Assembly (NCBI RefSeq): GCF_023554255.2
Contig: NZ_JAMJWD020000003.1
Span: forward strand, 186,001-250,000
DNA from: Phyllobacterium sp. 21LDTY02-6
GTDB lineage: Bacteria; Pseudomonadota; Alphaproteobacteria; Rhizobiales; Rhizobiaceae
DNA: 64,000 bases
Direction of reading: 5' to 3'
Shown here: positions 43,336 to 51,260 of the stretch, one piece after another
How the letters are laid out: each line of letters starts with the position of its first letter
How positions within the stretch are numbered: the stretch's first letter is position 1
Notes under the pieces: generated by a model
Seen by the model: only the letters and a program-made list of their open reading frames with translations
Told to the model about the DNA's origin: nothing
Databases searched by the model: none
Position numbers and translations under genes: made by a program

Positions 43336-44634
43336 ATGGCAACGCCCCCCAGCAGCAACGCGATCGACACTGTCGAATATATCAAGCGACCCGGCGTCGA
43401 TGCGGTGGCAGACACTGCCGCGATCGAAGGCCTGGTGAAGGAAATCATCGCCAATGTGCGGGATCGCGGCGACGCCGCCGTCCGCGACTATGCGCAACGG
43501 TTCGATTCGGTCGATATCGAGGCATTCGAAGTCGGCAGCGCCGAGCGCGACGCGGCGCTTGCGGCGCTCGATCCGCAGACCCGCAAGGATACCGAATTCG
43601 CGATCGAGCGCGTTACCGCCTTCGCCGAGGCGCAGTTGCGCACGATCCTGCCGCTCGAATTCGATGCGCTGCCGGGCCTGCATCTCGGCCACCGCGTGAT
43701 CCCGATCGAGACGATCGGCGCCTATGTGCCGGGCGGCCGCTATCCCATACTTTCGGCCCCGGTGATGACGCTGGTGCCGGCCAAGGTCGCGGGCTGCGAC
43801 AATGTCATTGCCTGCCTGCCGCCCAATGCCCACCCGGCCATGATCGCCGGCTGCCACATGGCGGGCGCGGACCGGATCTTCAAGGTCGGCGGTGCGCAGG
43901 CCATCGCCGCCATGGCCTATGGAACCGAGACCATCCCGCCCGTCGACAAGATCGTCGGCCCCGGCAATGCCTATGTGAACGAGGCCAAGCGGCAGGTATT
44001 CGGCCGGGTCGGCATCGACCAGCTCGCCGGTCCGAGCGAGATATTCACCGTTGCCGACGAGACGGGCGATGCGGAGATGATCGCCACCGATCTTCTCGCC
44101 CAGGCGGAACATGATGTGCGCACGCGCGTCGGCCTCATCACCACCGACCGGAGCCTGGCCGAGGCGGTTCTGGCGGAGATTTCAAGGCAGCTCCAGACCC
44201 TGCCCACCGCCGATGTCGCCGGCGCGGCATGGCGCGATTTCGGCGAGATCACCCTTTGCCATGACGAGGCGCAGATGATCGCCTATTCCGATCATATTGC
44301 CGCCGAACATCTGCAGGTCCACACGCGCGACGCCCATGAAACCGCGCTGAAACTGCGCAATTACGGCTCGCTTTTCGTCGGCCCGCTGGCAAGCGTGGTC
44401 TATTCCGACAAATGCTGCGGCACCAACCATACATTGCCGACGATGGCGGCGGGCCGCTACACCGGCGGGCTCTGGGTCGGGTCCTATGTCAAGATATGCA
44501 CCCACCAATGGCTCGACGAGCGCGGCGTCGAAGCCGTCGCGCCGCCGGCCGTTCGCCAGAGCCGCACCGAGGGCATGGAAGGGCACCGGCGCGCCGCGGC
44601 ATTGCGGCTGGAGCGCCAGGGCAAGACCGCCTGA
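43336..44634 (+). CDS. Histidinol dehydrogenase family protein, possibly sulfopropanediol dehydrogenase (HpsN-like)
   Basis: A 432-residue NAD-dependent zinc dehydrogenase of the HisD fold. Zinc-ligand motifs of the family are present: LLAQAEHD, SDKCCGTNHTLPT and the C-terminal EGMEGHRRAA. IGAYVPGGRYPILS is the NAD-binding lead and IVGPGNAYVNEAK is a classic HisD signature. The gene is not in a his operon but lies next to a PotABCD-like transporter, a lactonase and an alcohol dehydrogenase. HisD paralogues in such catabolic settings include HpsN, which oxidises 2,3-dihydroxypropane-1-sulfonate. That role is inferred; a true HisD cannot be excluded. Confidence 0.8.
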   Translation: MATPPSSNAIDTVEYIKRPGVDAVADTAAIEGLVKEIIANVRDRGDAAVRDYAQRFDSVDIEAFEVGSAERDAALAALDPQTRKDTEFAIERVTAFAEAQLRTILPLEFDALPGLHLGHRVIPIETIGAYVPGGRYPILSAPVMTLVPAKVAGCDNVIACLPPNAHPAMIAGCHMAGADRIFKVGGAQAIAAMAYGTETIPPVDKIVGPGNAYVNEAKRQVFGRVGIDQLAGPSEIFTVADETGDAEMIATDLLAQAEHDVRTRVGLITTDRSLAEAVLAEISRQLQTLPTADVAGAAWRDFGEITLCHDEAQMIAYSDHIAAEHLQVHTRDAHETALKLRNYGSLFVGPLASVVYSDKCCGTNHTLPTMAAGRYTGGLWVGSYVKICTHQWLDERGVEAVAPPAVRQSRTEGMEGHRRAAALRLERQGKTA

Positions 44635-44652
44635 GGCCCAGTTAGGATCGAA

Positions 44653-45573
44653 CTAGGGATATTGCGCCCCGGTCGCCGTCACATAGACGGAATAGAGCGA
44701 TCGGGTCGCAGTGATGAAGAGCCGGTTGCGGCGCGGGCCGCCAAAGGTGAGGTTGGAGACGATCTGGGGCACCAATATCTTGCCGAGCAGGCTGCCGTCC
44801 GGCGCGAAGCAATGCACGCCATCGGCGGCGCTCGTCCAGATATTGCCGTCGAGATCCGCCCGCATCCCATCGGGATTGCCGTTGTCGATGGTGCAGAACA
44901 CCCTGCCATTGGCTAGTTTCGTACCATCGACCACATCGAACACCCTGATATGGCGCGGCACGGTGCCGTCATGGCTGGCGCCTGAATCGGCGATATAGAG
45001 CTTCGATTCGTCCGGCGAGAAAGCGAGGCCGTTCGGCTGGGTAAAATCGCTCACCACCGCTTCGATCGTGCCCGTATCCGGCTGCAGCCGGTAGACGTTG
45101 CGGGAAGCCTGTTCCGGTTCCGCCTTGTAGCCTTCATAGTTCGACAGGATGCCGTAGGTGGGATCGGTGAACCAGATCGAGCCATCGGACTTGACGACGA
45201 CGTCATTGGGCGAGTTGAGGCGCCTGCCCTGATAGGCGTCGGCCAGTATCGTGATGCTGCCGTCCGGCTCGGTGCGCGTGACACGGCGCGGGCCATGTTC
45301 GCAGGAGACCAGCCGCCCCTGCCTGTCGCGGCTATGGCCATTGGCGAAGTTGGAGGGCGAGCGGAATGTCGAAACGCCGCCCTCCGGCACCCAGCGCAGC
45401 ATGCGCTCATTCGGGATATCGCTCCAGAGCAGGCAATTCAGGTCCGAGAACCACACCGGTCCCTCCGCCCACCTGCAGCCCGAATAGAGCTCCTCCAGCT
45501 CGGCGGTCTTGACGATCAGCGCATTGAAGCGCGGATCATGAACTTCGTAAGGTGAATTGGCGGCCACGGACAT
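44653..45573 (-). CDS. SMP-30/gluconolactonase family protein
   Basis: A 306-residue six-bladed beta-propeller lactonase. Metal-ligand regions of the family are visible: WAEGPVWF near residue 35, NSPNDVVVKSDGSIWFTDPTYG near 118-140, TQPNGLAFSPDESKLYIAD near 178 and NPDGMRADLDGNIW near 230. The family opens sugar lactones produced by dehydrogenases, using Ca2+ or Zn2+. It follows the zinc alcohol dehydrogenase gene by 74 bp on the same strand, which fits an oxidation-hydrolysis pair. No signal peptide is present. Confidence 0.87.
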   Translation of the reverse strand: MSVAANSPYEVHDPRFNALIVKTAELEELYSGCRWAEGPVWFSDLNCLLWSDIPNERMLRWVPEGGVSTFRSPSNFANGHSRDRQGRLVSCEHGPRRVTRTEPDGSITILADAYQGRRLNSPNDVVVKSDGSIWFTDPTYGILSNYEGYKAEPEQASRNVYRLQPDTGTIEAVVSDFTQPNGLAFSPDESKLYIADSGASHDGTVPRHIRVFDVVDGTKLANGRVFCTIDNGNPDGMRADLDGNIWTSAADGVHCFAPDGSLLGKILVPQIVSNLTFGGPRRNRLFITATRSLYSVYVTATGAQYP

Positions 45574-45647
45574 CTCCCCCCGGCGTTGATCGAATCGGCA
45601 TCAGCTTTTCCTCAAATCGCCGATTCCGCAACCGCCGAAAGTAGGCT

Positions 45648-46667
45648 TCATCCCCGTTCGATGACGATCTTGAGGACGTCGCGGTTGCCGCTCCAATAGG
45701 GCAAGGCCTGTTCCGCATCGTCGAATGCGAATACCCGCGATATCAGCCGGTCGGCGGCATCGCCCATCTTCTCCATATGGGCGACGACGTTGCGGAAATC
45801 GGCAAGGGTGGCATTGCGCGACCCCATGATGTCGAGTTCCTTCAGATTGAAGAACTGCGTCTGGTAGGTGACGGGCGCCTTGGAATAGCCGACATAGACG
45901 ACGCGGCCGGCAAATCCGGCGAGATCTATCGCCTGGGTGAATGTCGCGGGCAGCCCGACCGCTTCGAAGGCGACGTCGACGCCATCGTCGGCGGTAAGTT
46001 CATGGACCCTGGCGACCAGCTCCTCGCCGCCGGCGGGCAGCACGTGCTGCGCGCCGAAGGCCTGCGCCAGCGCCAGTTTCTCATCGCTCGGATCGATGGC
46101 GATGATGCGGGCGCCGCGCGCCGCCGCGCCGATGATCACGCCCATGCCGATCATCCCGCAGCCGATCACGGCGACCGTATCGCCTGCGCCGACACGGCCG
46201 CGCTCGACCGCATGGAACCCGACGGAGAGCGGTTCGACCAGGGCGAGATGCCGCGGCTGCAGCGTATCGTTCAGGATGACCTTGTCGGCCGGCAGCACGA
46301 TTTCCTCGGCAAGCCCGCCATCCTGCTGGACGCCGAGCGTCCTGTTGTAGCGGCAGGCATTGGTGCGTCCCTTGCGGCAGGACGAACATTTTCCGCAGGA
46401 CGTATAGGGCATGACGATGACGCGGCGGCCGGGGCGATAGTCCGGGCCGACCCTGCTGCCGGCGGCGACGATTTCCCCGCCGATCTCATGCCCCGGGATG
46501 CGCGGCAGCTGGACCAGCGGATTGAGGCCCTTGAACGTATTGAGATCGCTGCCGCAAAGCCCGACATGGCGCACGGCGATGCGGACATCCTCCTCGCCCA
46601 TCGGCGCCCTTTCCACGGAATAGAACTTCGCCAGATTCTCTTCGACTATTCTCAGTACCTTGTTCAT
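45648..46667 (-). CDS. Zinc-dependent alcohol dehydrogenase (MDR, RspB/LgoD-like)
   Basis: A 339-residue medium-chain dehydrogenase. The catalytic zinc cysteine is in CGSDLN near residue 38, and the histidine-glutamate pair in PGHEIGGE near 59. Four structural-zinc cysteines occur in the lobe CGKCSSCRKGRTNAC near 91-105, and the NAD-binding turn is GCGMIGMG near 169. The pattern is closest to sugar-acid or polyol dehydrogenases of the RspB/L-galactonate type. It overlaps the GntR gene by 4 bp and precedes the lactonase gene, forming a catabolic operon. The substrate is not fixed by sequence. Confidence 0.87.
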   Translation of the reverse strand: MNKVLRIVEENLAKFYSVERAPMGEEDVRIAVRHVGLCGSDLNTFKGLNPLVQLPRIPGHEIGGEIVAAGSRVGPDYRPGRRVIVMPYTSCGKCSSCRKGRTNACRYNRTLGVQQDGGLAEEIVLPADKVILNDTLQPRHLALVEPLSVGFHAVERGRVGAGDTVAVIGCGMIGMGVIIGAAARGARIIAIDPSDEKLALAQAFGAQHVLPAGGEELVARVHELTADDGVDVAFEAVGLPATFTQAIDLAGFAGRVVYVGYSKAPVTYQTQFFNLKELDIMGSRNATLADFRNVVAHMEKMGDAADRLISRVFAFDDAEQALPYWSGNRDVLKIVIERG

Positions 46668-47365
46668 ATCGCTTCCGTTGTTGCATCCTGGCCCTGATCC
46701 TTCCGGTAGGCCGAAAGGAGGTTGGCTTCACTATATCCGTAATGTTCGTCGAAGGCCTGCCGCGCGGCGCGCAACGACCGTTGCCGCAGGGCCTCCAATA
46801 TCGCTCCGTGCTGCGCCGACGTCCTGGCGCCATTGCCGCTCTTGCCGATCTCCATGTAGAAGACCAGCGTGTGCTCGAGCACCTTGTAGAGCTTGGCCAG
46901 CACGCCATTGCCCGAGATGCGGATGATCTCGCTGTGAAAGGCATAATCCGCCAGCGCCGCCTCATGCGCCGTCAGGGCGTCGCCCATTCGCCTCACCTGC
47001 TCTTCGAGGGCGGCGATATCCGCGTCGGTGATGTTCTCGACGACGCCTTGCAGCACGCCGATATCGATCATCCGCCTGAAATCGAGCAGGTCCTGGCAGG
47101 TCTTGAGGCTGCGGTCGAAATACTGGTCCATGACATGGAAGACCGCCGCGACATTCGGCGCGCAGACGCGCGGCCCGCGCTGCGTCTTCTCGATCAGCCC
47201 GAAGGCTTCAAGGTGGATGAGCGCTTCCCGAACCGTGTTGCGCCCGACGCCGAACCGCTCGGCGATCTGCCGTTCATTCGGCAGAAGACTGCCCGGCCGA
47301 TAATTCTGCCGAATGTCGCTGCGAATGCTGTCGACGATGTTCTGGACGGTGCTGTTGCGGTTCAT
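46664..47365 (-). CDS. GntR-family (FCD) transcriptional regulator
   Basis: A 233-residue regulator with an N-terminal winged helix at ~5-75 (LLPNERQIAERFGVGRNTVR, EALIHLEAFGLI). The all-helical FCD effector domain at ~90-225 includes the metal-binding pattern DYAFHSEIIRISGN and later AQHGAILEAL. ATG 47365 is preferred; TTG 47395 in frame lies inside the palindrome upstream. It is the first gene of the dehydrogenase-lactonase operon and the palindrome at 47373-47397 suggests autorepression. The inducer is likely the sugar acid or polyol degraded by the operon. Confidence 0.88.
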   Translation of the reverse strand: MNRNSTVQNIVDSIRSDIRQNYRPGSLLPNERQIAERFGVGRNTVREALIHLEAFGLIEKTQRGPRVCAPNVAAVFHVMDQYFDRSLKTCQDLLDFRRMIDIGVLQGVVENITDADIAALEEQVRRMGDALTAHEAALADYAFHSEIIRISGNGVLAKLYKVLEHTLVFYMEIGKSGNGARTSAQHGAILEALRQRSLRAARQAFDEHYGYSEANLLSAYRKDQGQDATTEAI

Positions 47366-47372
47366 CCTGCTT

Positions 47373-47397
47373 CCTTGGTCCAACAATGGGACCAAGG
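47373..47397 (-). promoter_or_regulatory. Operator-like palindrome upstream of the GntR gene
   Basis: Perfect 9-bp arms CCTTGGTCC and GGACCAAGG around AACAATG, 8 bp before the start codon. TTGGTCC/GGACCAA half-sites are of the kind bound by FCD-type GntR dimers. Its position would block transcription or translation start. Confidence 0.65.
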
Positions 47398-47434
47398 CGG
47401 TAATAGCACAGCTCGACTTCGCCTGTCGACAGCT

Positions 47435-48712
47435 CTAAAGCGCGTCGAGCGGAAATTTCAGGTAGCGCCTGCCATTCTCCTCCGGCTCCGGCAGGCGCCC
47501 GCCGCGGATGTTCACCTGCAGCGCATGCAGGATCAGGCTCGGCATCGGCAGGGTCTTGTCGCGCTCGCTGCGCCGCTGGATGAATTCCTGTTCCGACAGG
47601 GCAAGGTGCGGGTTGTTCTGCCGCTGCTCGAGGACCGTGCTTTCCCAGCGGGCATGCCGGCCGACCGGCTGGTAGTCATGGCCGGTGAACAGGCGCGTAT
47701 CGCCCGGCAGCGCCAGGATGGACTGGATCGAGTTCCACAGCATGGCGGCGCTGCCGCCGGGGAAATCCGCCCGCGCGGTGCCGCCATCCGGCATGAACAG
47801 CGTATCGTGGACGAATGCCGCATCGCCGATGACATAGGTGATGGAAGCCAGCGTATGGCCGGGCGAGAACATGATGCGACCGTCGATGGAACCGAGCCTG
47901 AACGTCTCGCCATCGGCAAAGAGATGGTCCCATTGCGAGCCGTCCGTCGCCAGCTCCGGCCAGTTATATATCTGCTTCCAGATTTCCTGGACCTTGCCGA
48001 TCCTGTCGCCGATGGCCGTGGGCGCGCCGGTCCTGCCCTTGAGATAATGCGCCGCCGAAAAATGATCGGCATGGGGATGGGTGTCGAGTATCCATTCAAG
48101 TTCCAGCCCGTTCGCCGCGATGAAATCGAGCATCTCGTCGGCGCTTCGCGTCGAGATCGCCCCGGACTTCTCGTCGAAGTTCAGCACCGGATCGATGATC
48201 GCGCATTTGCCGGTCGCCGGATCGGCGGCGACATACTGGATGCTGGAACTGCGGCTTTCGAAGAAGGCGCGAACATGCGGGCGGCGGGAAAAATGCTTCT
48301 CCAGCCATGCACTGGCCGGGCCGAGGTCGAACCCGTGCCGCTGGCCAAGGACGGGGATTTCCGCCAGCGCCAACCGCCCGTCGAGCACATCGCCGATCAC
48401 TTGCAGCGTCAAAGCGCGCACGCCCGATTTGCAATGGGCGAGAACCGGGCCATCCGCCCGCGCCATGGCGTCCCGGAAGGCGCGGATGTCGGCCTCGGTG
48501 ATGTTGCGCAGCGTCACCGGCACGAAATCATAGGAGAGGCCGGCCGCTTTCGCCGCGGCTTCCTCGGCCGCCGTGCCGGGCTGGTCGGCATCCTCGCCAT
48601 CGGGGCGGGCATTGATCAGCGCCGCGAAGCCCTGCTTGCGAAGATCGCCGAATTCCCCGGTGTCCGGCTGCGGTGCGATCGAAAGTCTGTCATTGATGCG
48701 GATGAGTTGCAT
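47435..48712 (-). CDS. Bifunctional sulfur transferase/persulfide dioxygenase (Blh-like)
   Basis: A 425-residue cytosolic protein. Residues ~1-110 form a DUF442/phosphatase-like sulfur-transferase domain with active loop AHCKSGVRA near 91. Residues ~140-390 form a metallo-beta-lactamase fold with the iron-binding THPHADHF near 220, SPGHTLASITY and FTGHDYQP. This arrangement is that of Blh, which detoxifies hydrogen sulfide by oxidising glutathione persulfide. The usual BigR repressor gene is not next to it; the ArsR protein at 48911 is a different subtype. ATG 48712 has GGGGAG upstream. The tail carries the helical LPMPSLILHALQVNIRGG. Confidence 0.88.
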   Translation of the reverse strand: MQLIRINDRLSIAPQPDTGEFGDLRKQGFAALINARPDGEDADQPGTAAEEAAAKAAGLSYDFVPVTLRNITEADIRAFRDAMARADGPVLAHCKSGVRALTLQVIGDVLDGRLALAEIPVLGQRHGFDLGPASAWLEKHFSRRPHVRAFFESRSSSIQYVAADPATGKCAIIDPVLNFDEKSGAISTRSADEMLDFIAANGLELEWILDTHPHADHFSAAHYLKGRTGAPTAIGDRIGKVQEIWKQIYNWPELATDGSQWDHLFADGETFRLGSIDGRIMFSPGHTLASITYVIGDAAFVHDTLFMPDGGTARADFPGGSAAMLWNSIQSILALPGDTRLFTGHDYQPVGRHARWESTVLEQRQNNPHLALSEQEFIQRRSERDKTLPMPSLILHALQVNIRGGRLPEPEENGRRYLKFPLDAL

Positions 48713-48763
48713 CGGCTTCTCCCCTGAAGTCATGCGCCCCAATCTAATGCACTCCTTCGATTT

Positions 48764-48833
48764 GGCCAGTGGATCTGGCCAGTGGACCTGGCAAGTGGAT
48801 CTGGCCAGTCGATCTGGCCGGTCGATCTGGCCA
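48764..48833. repeat. 13-bp tandem repeat, five copies and a partial
   Basis: Units of the form GGCCAGTGGATCT (variants at three positions) run head to tail between the divergent Blh and ArsR genes. Each junction creates a TGGCCA or near-palindrome. The first unit begins 52 bp upstream of the Blh start. Confidence 0.85.
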
Positions 48834-48860
48834 TGAGCATATTGGCGCGCGACGAAGCTG

Positions 48861-48889
48861 TTGACTATTCATAGCCATGCGGCTATATA
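48861..48889 (+). promoter_or_regulatory. Sigma-70 type promoter with embedded ArsR operator
   Basis: TTGACT, a 17-nt spacer and TATATA form a near-consensus promoter. The inverted repeat ATAGCC-ATGC-GGCTAT (48871-48886) lies within it, and a second imperfect repeat (CCATAGCC / GGTATGG, 48895-48914) overlaps the annotated start codon. Autorepression by the ArsR protein is the simple reading. The transcript would have a leader of only about 15-25 nt. Confidence 0.72.
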
Positions 48890-48910
48890 ACAATCCATAG
48901 CCACAGAGGT

Positions 48911-49243
48911 ATGGATACGGTGCAGACCCAACATGATCTCCTTTTCAAGGCCCTCGCCGATCCCACCCGGCGCGCCTTGTTCGAACGGCTCTGCCGCGAC
49001 GGCGAAAAGACGGTCGGCGTGCTGACGGCCGGGGCCGGCGTCTCGCAGCCGGTTGTGTCGAAGCACCTTGCGGCGCTGAAGCGTGCTGGCCTCGTCAGTG
49101 ACCGCCATGAGGGGCGCCAGACCCATTACAGTGCCCAGCCGGGCGCCCTCGCCCCGCTATCCGACTGGACGCGCGACATGGCCGGCTTCTGGCAAAGCCG
49201 GTTCGACGATCTCGAAACATTGCTCAACAGGATGGACCAATGA
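48911..49243 (+). CDS. ArsR-family transcriptional regulator
   Basis: A 110-residue (or 107-residue) winged-helix repressor: LLFKALADPTRRALFERL at the N-terminus and the recognition helix GVSQPVVSKHLAALKRAGLVSD. Only one cysteine is present, so the metal-sensing CxC site of ArsR/SmtB is absent. This is the SRPBCC-linked subtype. GTG 48920 has AGAGG at better spacing than ATG 48911 and may be the true start. The next gene, a SRPBCC protein, overlaps by 4 bp, the usual partner of this subtype. Confidence 0.86.
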   Translation: MDTVQTQHDLLFKALADPTRRALFERLCRDGEKTVGVLTAGAGVSQPVVSKHLAALKRAGLVSDRHEGRQTHYSAQPGALAPLSDWTRDMAGFWQSRFDDLETLLNRMDQ

Positions 49244-49674
49244 CCCGGACTTCAGCCGAACTGCGCACCGTCATCGTCGAGCGCGAGCTTCCGCATCCGC
49301 CCGAAAAAGTGTGGCGGGCCCTCACCCAGCCGCACCTGATCGAGGAATGGCTGATGAAGAACGATTTCAACCTCGCCGTCGGACATCGCTTCAAGCTGCG
49401 CGGCGAGTGGGGCGGCATCCTCGATTGCGAGGTTCTCGAGGTGGAGCCGAACAGGCGGCTGGCCTATAGCTGGGATCACGCGCATGAGGATGCAGCCTAT
49501 GCCCTGCAGAGCACGGTGACATTCACGCTTCATCCGACGCCGGCGGGAACGCAGTTGCGCATGGAACAGGCCGGGTTCGGGCCCGAGCAGAAACAGGCCT
49601 ATGGCGGCGCCATGGCCGGCTGGCAGAAGTTCCTCGCCGATCTCGACCGGGTGCTCGGGCAACAGATGGAGTAA
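49240..49674 (+). CDS. SRPBCC (AHSA1-like) domain protein
   Basis: A 144-residue protein of the START/AHSA1 fold. VIVERELPHPPEKVWRALTQPHLIEEW is compressed into the family's opening (V-E-R-x-L-P-x-P-x-E-x-V-W-x-A-L-T); further motifs are RFKLRGEWGG, the CEVLEVEPNRRLAYSWD strand and a late helix AGWQKFLADL. Such proteins bind hydrophobic ligands in a deep pocket. Translation is coupled to the ArsR gene; an ArsR-SRPBCC pair often senses or handles an unknown small hydrophobic compound. The ligand is not known. Confidence 0.86.
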   Translation: MTRTSAELRTVIVERELPHPPEKVWRALTQPHLIEEWLMKNDFNLAVGHRFKLRGEWGGILDCEVLEVEPNRRLAYSWDHAHEDAAYALQSTVTFTLHPTPAGTQLRMEQAGFGPEQKQAYGGAMAGWQKFLADLDRVLGQQME

Positions 49675-49680
49675 GACGCC

Positions 49681-50136
49681 ATGACCAGAAAGCCTGCGAA
49701 AACGTCGAAATCCCCGAAAGCCGGAGGCGACGGCAAGCCGGTGCTTCTTTCCGGCGGCAATCCGCAGATTGCCAAGGCCTATGGCGATGCGCCAGTCCAG
49801 GCCTATATCGCCGCCATGCCCGGCTGGAAGACCGGTCTCGGGCGCAGGCTGGACGAGATCATCACCCGCACGGTGCCGGACGTGCACAAGGCGGTGAAGT
49901 GGAATTCGCCCTTCTATGGCATCGAGGGCGAAGGCTGGTTCCTCAGCTTTCACTGCTTCGCCCGCTATGTGAAGGTCGCGTTTTTCCGCGGCGCAGCGCT
50001 CGATCCCGTTCCGCCCGGCACGTCGAAGCAGAAGGACGTGCGCTATCTCGACATTTATGAGGATGACGAACTGGACGAGGCGAGGTTCGCCGATTGGGTC
50101 AGGCAGGCGAGCCTGCTGCCCGGCGAACGCATGTAG
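49681..50136 (+). CDS. DUF1801 (YdhG-like) protein
   Basis: A 151-residue protein with a lysine-rich head (KPAKTSKSPKAGGDGK) followed by a DUF1801 domain: VQAYIAAMPGWK, DEIITRTVPDVHKAVKWNSP, FYGIEGEGWFLSF and VKVAFFRGAALDP. The fold is small alpha/beta and its function is unknown. It begins 6 bp after the SRPBCC stop and completes the three-gene ArsR operon. This set of ArsR, SRPBCC and DUF1801 recurs in Rhizobiales by my recollection. Confidence 0.82.
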   Translation: MTRKPAKTSKSPKAGGDGKPVLLSGGNPQIAKAYGDAPVQAYIAAMPGWKTGLGRRLDEIITRTVPDVHKAVKWNSPFYGIEGEGWFLSFHCFARYVKVAFFRGAALDPVPPGTSKQKDVRYLDIYEDDELDEARFADWVRQASLLPGERM

Positions 50137-50237
50137 CAATCCCGCTCGCTCGAAACATGAGCAGCCTTGTCTTGTTATCTTGAACGGCGGGGGATATACG
50201 GCGCGACAGCTTCCATAATGACAAAGCGAGTATATCC

Positions 50238-51260
50238 GTGTTTGAGAGACCCCTCCTCGTCGCTGCCGCGCTCTGTGCCATCCTCATGCACGCAGCCCTT
50301 CCGGCCAATGCCGCTTCGACGGCCTATCCGCTCACCATCGAGAATTGCGGCGCGAAGGTCACTTTCGCCAAGGCGCCGCAACGGGCGATAGGCCTTGGCC
50401 AGAACAGCGCGGAAATCCTCCTGCTGCTCGGACTGGAGGACCGCATGGCGGGAACCGCGTTCTGGCCGAGCAAGGTTCTCCCCGCGCTTGCCGAGGCCAA
50501 TGCCAAGGTGAAGCTGCTCACGGTGGAATTCCCCACCTTCGAATCCATCCTTGCCGAAGAGCCCGATTTCGTCGCCGCCGCGCTGCCGAGCCTGCTTGGG
50601 CCGACCAGCAAGGTCGCCAAGCGCGAGGATTTCGACAAGCTCGGCGTCCCGACCTATCTTTCGCCGAGCACCTGCCTCAGCACCGCCGAGGTCAAGGATC
50701 AATATGGCAGCCGCGCGCAATTGTGGAACATGGACCTGCTCTACAGGGAGATCGACGAGCTTTCGCAGATTTTCGACGTTGCCGATCGCGGCCAGGCGCT
50801 CATCGCCGATTTCAAGGCGCGCGAGGCCGCCCTTCGCGCCGGCGTTTCCAAGGATGGCAAGGACCTGTCCTATGTCTTCTGGTTCTCCAGCCCGAGCCCA
50901 TCCGCCGACGCCTATCTCGGCGGCAAGAACGGCGCATCCGGCTTCATCGCCGACGTGCTCGGCGGCCATAATGCGATCACGGCGGAGGCCGAATGGCCGA
51001 CGGTCGGCTGGGAGGGCATCATCGCCGCCAATCCGGACGTCATCGTCGTCGCCAGCCTCGACCGCAATCGCTGGGAGCTGGACAAGCCCGAGGCCAAGAT
51101 CAAGTTCCTGACGACCGATCCGGTGGTCAGCCAGATTGCCGCCGTCAGGAACAAGGCGCTGGTGGTGATGGATGGCCAGGCGATGAACCCCACCGTCAGG
51201 ACCATCTATGGCGCCGAGCAGGTGGCGCAGCAATTGAAGGCGCTCGGCCTTTTGAAGTGA
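50238..51260 (+). CDS. Iron-chelate (FecB/FepB-like) ABC substrate-binding protein
   Basis: A 340-residue periplasmic binding protein. The signal peptide (PLLVAAALCAILMHAALPAN, cleavage near AAS) is followed by YPLTIENCGAKVTF, the usual lead of siderophore-binding proteins. Later ILLLLGLEDRMAG, EWPTVGWEGIIAANPDVIVV and a final Rossmann-like half complete the class III fold. The start is GTG 50238 with a weak ribosome site. It overlaps the permease gene by 4 bp. Ferric siderophore or haem-derived iron is likely; cobalamin cannot be excluded. No Irr or Fur box was recognised upstream. Confidence 0.87.
   Translation: MFERPLLVAAALCAILMHAALPANAASTAYPLTIENCGAKVTFAKAPQRAIGLGQNSAEILLLLGLEDRMAGTAFWPSKVLPALAEANAKVKLLTVEFPTFESILAEEPDFVAAALPSLLGPTSKVAKREDFDKLGVPTYLSPSTCLSTAEVKDQYGSRAQLWNMDLLYREIDELSQIFDVADRGQALIADFKAREAALRAGVSKDGKDLSYVFWFSSPSPSADAYLGGKNGASGFIADVLGGHNAITAEAEWPTVGWEGIIAANPDVIVVASLDRNRWELDKPEAKIKFLTTDPVVSQIAAVRNKALVVMDGQAMNPTVRTIYGAEQVAQQLKALGLLK

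Noticed and set aside
48764..48833. Possible CRISPR-like repeat
   Set aside because: Units are contiguous 13-mers without spacers, so this is a simple tandem repeat.
50137..50237. Iron-responsive box before the FecBCD-like operon
   Set aside because: No TTAGAA inverted repeat or TGA-N9-TCA pattern that I could defend.
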